Origin: Candidatus Palauibacter denitrificans
GTDB taxonomy: Bacteria; Gemmatimonadota; Gemmatimonadetes; Palauibacterales; Palauibacteraceae
Assembly (NCBI GenBank): GCA_009841015.1
Contig: VXMQ01000027.1
Span: 1 to 37,385 of the forward strand
Direction: 5' to 3'
DNA: 37,385 nucleotides
In this document: positions 34,808 to 37,385 of the stretch, piece after piece
Layout: the number at the start of each line of letters is the position of its first letter
How positions within the stretch are numbered: position 1 is the first letter of the stretch
Notes under the pieces: model-generated
Seen by the model: only the letters and a program-made list of their open reading frames with translations
Databases searched by the model: none
Told to the model about the DNA's origin: nothing
Translations under genes and position numbers: made by a program

Positions 34808-36973
34808 GGCCACGGCGCGCATCCGCTCGGCCAGGTTGCGGACGGCGCCGATGTAGACACGCTCCCAGCCGGGCAGATCCGCGCGGTCGTCCGTCTCGAT
34901 CTCGTAGCGGAGGCCCGGCAGCATCCACGAGGCGTAGCCGCTGAACGGGTCGGGCGAGACGTAGATGGAGCGGCTCCACGGCCGGCCCTGGAGTCCCCGG
35001 TCGTTCAGCCAGGCCTTCTCCAGTCCGATCAGCGCCCGGTTCACGGCCTCGGCCTGCGCCGCGTCCACCTCCCCGGAGCCGAGCCAGCGCTCGCGCGCCG
35101 CCACGAGGGCCGCGGAGGCGTCGTCCAGCTCCGTCGTGCTCTCGACGAGCCCCGACAGGTCGACCTTCAGGCCGCGCTCGGCCGCGACATCGTACAGCGT
35201 CTCGACGTGCGTGCGGGTGTCGGTCGCGTAGCGGACCACGTCGTAGGGGAGCACGTCGGCGTTGGCGAAGCGGAGCGCGAGGATCCCGTCGGCCCGGGCG
35301 ATCATCGGCCCGTGGGCGAACGTGCTGTCTCCGAAGCGCTCGTACCACGCGAAGTTGTCGTAGTTGGAGTGGTAGACGCCGCCGGGGTTGCCGGAGGAGA
35401 GCGAGCCGGACGGCACGCCCGCGTGGGTGTAGAAGCCGACATGGTCGGAGCCGCCGCCGAGGTTGCCGAGGCCTGGTTCCTCCGCCCCCTCGCCCGCGCG
35501 CTCCAGCCACCAGTCGTACAGCGCTTCGCCGGTGCCGGGGTAGGTCACCGCCTTCGTGGCCTCGATGATCTGTCCCTTGAGCGACGGCGAGGAGGAGCTG
35601 CCGAAGTTGGCGCCGGACACGGCGGCGTCGGCGTTGATGTAGGCGATCGCGTTCGCTTCCAGCGCCTCGCGGAACTCCTCGACCCACTCGGTCGACCCGA
35701 TGATGCCGTACTCCTCCGCGTCCCAGTGCGCGATCATGATCGAGCGGCGCGGCCGGCACTCCTCGTCCCGCGACAGCTCGCCCAGCGCCTCGGCGAGGGT
35801 GAGCAGCATCGCGGTGCCGCCGTTGGGGTCGATGGCGCCGAAGCCCCAGGGGTCGTAGTGCGCGCCGAGGATGAACCACTCGTCCGGGAACTCGGTGCCG
35901 CGCACGGTGCCCACCACGTTGGTCGCGCGGGTCAGCTTCATGGGCTGGTTGACGCGCACCCGCACCGTGAGGTCGGGGCCGCCCTCGACGCGGTAGTCCA
36001 CCTCCATCCCCGCCGCCCAGCCGGGCGGGACCCCGTGGCCGGTCATGCGGGACAGGACCTCGGTGGCGGCCTCGTAGCCGATGGGCAGGACGGGGATGCT
36101 GTGCAGCTCCACTTCGGAGGGGTCGAGGCGCTCCACCGGTCGGCCGCCGTTCCGGTCGCCGGCCGTGCCGTCCACGGGCAGCGCGGGCTCGAACGGCGTG
36201 AGCGGGTCGCCGGTCCAGGGCAGGGTGAGGACGGAGCCGCGCTGGATCGTCTCCCCGTTCATCATCGGGCCTTCGGGGTAGGCGGCGAGTCCCGAGAAAC
36301 CGGGATCGTTGAACATGATGACGCCCACCGCCCCGCGCTCCTCGGCGAACTTCACCTTGTAGCCGCGGAAGTTCCCCCCGTAGCGGGCGATCACGACCTT
36401 TCCGGCCAGGGAAACGCCCATCTCGTCCAGCGCCAGGTAGTCCTCGCGGCGGCCGTAGTTGGCGTAGACGACCTCGCCGGTGACGTCGCCCGAGCCGGAG
36501 AAGGCGTTCCACCCGTTGAGCAGGTCGGGGTGGCCGGAGAAGCGGTCCTCGGCAAGCGCGGGCTCGCGGTTGGAGAGCTGCATCGCGACCGGCGTCACGA
36601 TGTGCACCTCAACGTCGTCGGTCAGCTCCGGCAGGTAGACGTCGTACGGGTGGCGCGTCACCTCGAGCCCCGCCTCCTCCATCGCCCGGGCGAGGTAGTT
36701 CCCGACCCGCACCTGGGCCGCCGACCCCGCCGGATGCGGGTTCTCGGTGACCGTGCGCAGGTGCTCGCGGAAAGACTCGGAGCGAGGGAGATCAAGAAAG
36801 CGGGCCTCGCAGGCGAGCTGCGTGACGGCGCGGGCCGCGGTGAAGCCGGTCAGCGCGGGCTCCTGCGCGGCCACGGGAGCGGGGCCGGCCGCAAGCGCGA
36901 CGGCAAGGACGGGAGCGACGGCGACGAGCCACGGGGCAGCCGCGCGATGGCGGATGAGGGATGCTGACATCAT
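34790..36973 (-). CDS. Secreted M28B metallopeptidase (glutamate carboxypeptidase II-like)
   Basis: 727 residues with a signal peptide ending near AQE at about residue 37. A PA-type inserted domain lies around 150-270 (GKVVIARYGGNFRGYKVKFA). The catalytic domain has all the usual co-catalytic zinc ligands. These are GAHYD near residue 370, AIDPNGGTAM with the bridging Asp, DAEEYG with the catalytic and ligand Glu, INADAA, and YHSNYD with the last His. A transferrin-receptor-like dimerisation region fills the end (from about 590). Enzymes of this type trim peptides from the C-terminus, probably in the periplasm or outside the cell. An AGGAG lies about 7 nt before the first ATG. The gene faces the TonB receptor tail to tail, and a decarboxylase gene lies upstream on the same strand with a 15-bp gap. 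Confidence 0.88.
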   Translation of the reverse strand: MMSASLIRHRAAAPWLVAVAPVLAVALAAGPAPVAAQEPALTGFTAARAVTQLACEARFLDLPRSESFREHLRTVTENPHPAGSAAQVRVGNYLARAMEEAGLEVTRHPYDVYLPELTDDVEVHIVTPVAMQLSNREPALAEDRFSGHPDLLNGWNAFSGSGDVTGEVVYANYGRREDYLALDEMGVSLAGKVVIARYGGNFRGYKVKFAEERGAVGVIMFNDPGFSGLAAYPEGPMMNGETIQRGSVLTLPWTGDPLTPFEPALPVDGTAGDRNGGRPVERLDPSEVELHSIPVLPIGYEAATEVLSRMTGHGVPPGWAAGMEVDYRVEGGPDLTVRVRVNQPMKLTRATNVVGTVRGTEFPDEWFILGAHYDPWGFGAIDPNGGTAMLLTLAEALGELSRDEECRPRRSIMIAHWDAEEYGIIGSTEWVEEFREALEANAIAYINADAAVSGANFGSSSSPSLKGQIIEATKAVTYPGTGEALYDWWLERAGEGAEEPGLGNLGGGSDHVGFYTHAGVPSGSLSSGNPGGVYHSNYDNFAWYERFGDSTFAHGPMIARADGILALRFANADVLPYDVVRYATDTRTHVETLYDVAAERGLKVDLSGLVESTTELDDASAALVAARERWLGSGEVDAAQAEAVNRALIGLEKAWLNDRGLQGRPWSRSIYVSPDPFSGYASWMLPGLRYEIETDDRADLPGWERVYIGAVRNLAERMRAVAAMMPG

Positions 36974-36988
36974 GGGGGTCTCCTGTCG

Positions 36989-37385
36989 CTACGCTTTGCC
37001 GAGGGCCTCGCGTCCGAAGCGCTCCGTTGCCTCCAGCACGGCCCGGACGTCGTCCCACGTCGTGTTGTAGTTCACGATGCACACCCTGAGCGCGAACTTG
37101 CCGGACACGACGGCGGAGGAGACGAACGCCGGGTCCTCCCAGAACAGGCGGGCGAGCACCTCGCGGTTCAGTTCGTCCAGAGTTTCCTCGGCGATCTCCG
37201 CGCCGATCTCCGCGCCGGCCGGCCGGACCCGGAAGCACACGATGCTCAGCGTCGCCGGGCTCAGGCACTCGAGCATGGGGCTCGCGTCGATGTAGGCTTC
37301 CGCGCGAGCCGCGCAGTCCAGCCCGTGCGCGATGCTGTCCCGGAACGCGGCCATCCCGAACGTCTGCACGGACATCCAGATCTTG
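36989..37385 (-). CDS. PLP-dependent (group II) amino acid decarboxylase, C-terminal part
   Basis: The frame runs off the window's right edge, so only the last 132 codons or so are present. The sequence KIWMSVQTFGMAAFRDSI near the edge, then SIVCFRVRPAG and LRVCIVNYNTTWDDVRAVLE, is the standard C-terminal domain of aromatic-L-amino-acid or tyrosine decarboxylases. The PLP-binding Lys lies upstream, outside the window. The gene ends 15 bp before the M28 peptidase start and may be co-transcribed with it. Confidence 0.8.
   Translation of the reverse strand, partial: KIWMSVQTFGMAAFRDSIAHGLDCAARAEAYIDASPMLECLSPATLSIVCFRVRPAGAEIGAEIAEETLDELNREVLARLFWEDPAFVSSAVVSGKFALRVCIVNYNTTWDDVRAVLEATERFGREALGKA

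Noticed and set aside
34779..36967. Long frames in other phases over the M28 peptidase
   Set aside because: They lack domains and overlap the peptidase, which has a signal peptide and all zinc ligands.
1..37385. CRISPR arrays, tRNA, rRNA, integrase and attachment sites
   Set aside because: I looked for repeat-spacer periodicity, cloverleaf-like stretches and tyrosine or serine recombinase motifs and saw none that I could support.

Overview
The window is high-GC bacterial DNA. The right end reads as ordinary envelope and metabolic chromosome: a TonB-dependent receptor with a carboxypeptidase-regulatory-like N-terminus, a secreted M28B metallopeptidase, lipoproteins and a PLP-dependent decarboxylase. 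This mix and the GC-rich codon use suit Gemmatimonadota or a similar Gram-negative lineage. That is inference, because no rRNA or marker gene is present. The left three quarters (about 1 to 28,600) is a dense anti-phage defence island. I found no integrase, tRNA, rRNA or CRISPR array.

Module 1 (plus strand, 1-13056): a TIGR04141/DUF6119-type protein cut by the window edge, a SNF2 helicase with a C-terminal DUF3883-like domain, an OLD-like ATPase/TOPRIM gene, a DUF1156 adenine methylase, a small unknown protein and a DUF499-type ATPase. The genes from the helicase to the small protein overlap at their ends. The combination recalls BREX type 3 and DISARM class 1, but no PglZ or DrmA/B/C is visible. 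The ATPase gene has a frameshift at which its Walker B segment is missing. The methylase carries two single-base, mutually compensating frameshifts. After the DUF499 gene come a 42-codon ORF stub and an isolated IS21-like end.

Bridge (13342-14894): a DUF6884 protein and a Cys-rich, possibly DNA-glycosylase-like protein, overlapping by 4 bp.

Module 2 (minus strand, 24467 down to 14977): AbiTii, DUF6361 protein, PLD-fold protein, large SF2 helicase, a membrane/coiled-coil protein and a DUF2971-like protein. Spacing is tight, and the DUF6361-PLD-helicase core overlaps end to end.

Module 3 (minus strand, 28617 down to 24747): a Cas4/AddB-like iron-sulphur nuclease, a 487-residue protein of unknown family and an SF1 helicase, joined by two 4-bp start/stop overlaps. 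Together they look like a Dna2-type nuclease-helicase split over three polypeptides. This is the best candidate here for an undescribed system.

Right flank (28627-37385): an LprI/discoidin-like lipoprotein with a small membrane protein upstream, a frameshifted lipoprotein, the TonB receptor, the M28 peptidase and the 3' end of a decarboxylase gene. The three single-base frameshifts in the window (two in the methylase, one in the lipoprotein) all lie at or next to short homopolymers, so residual sequencing error must be considered before calling these genes dead.
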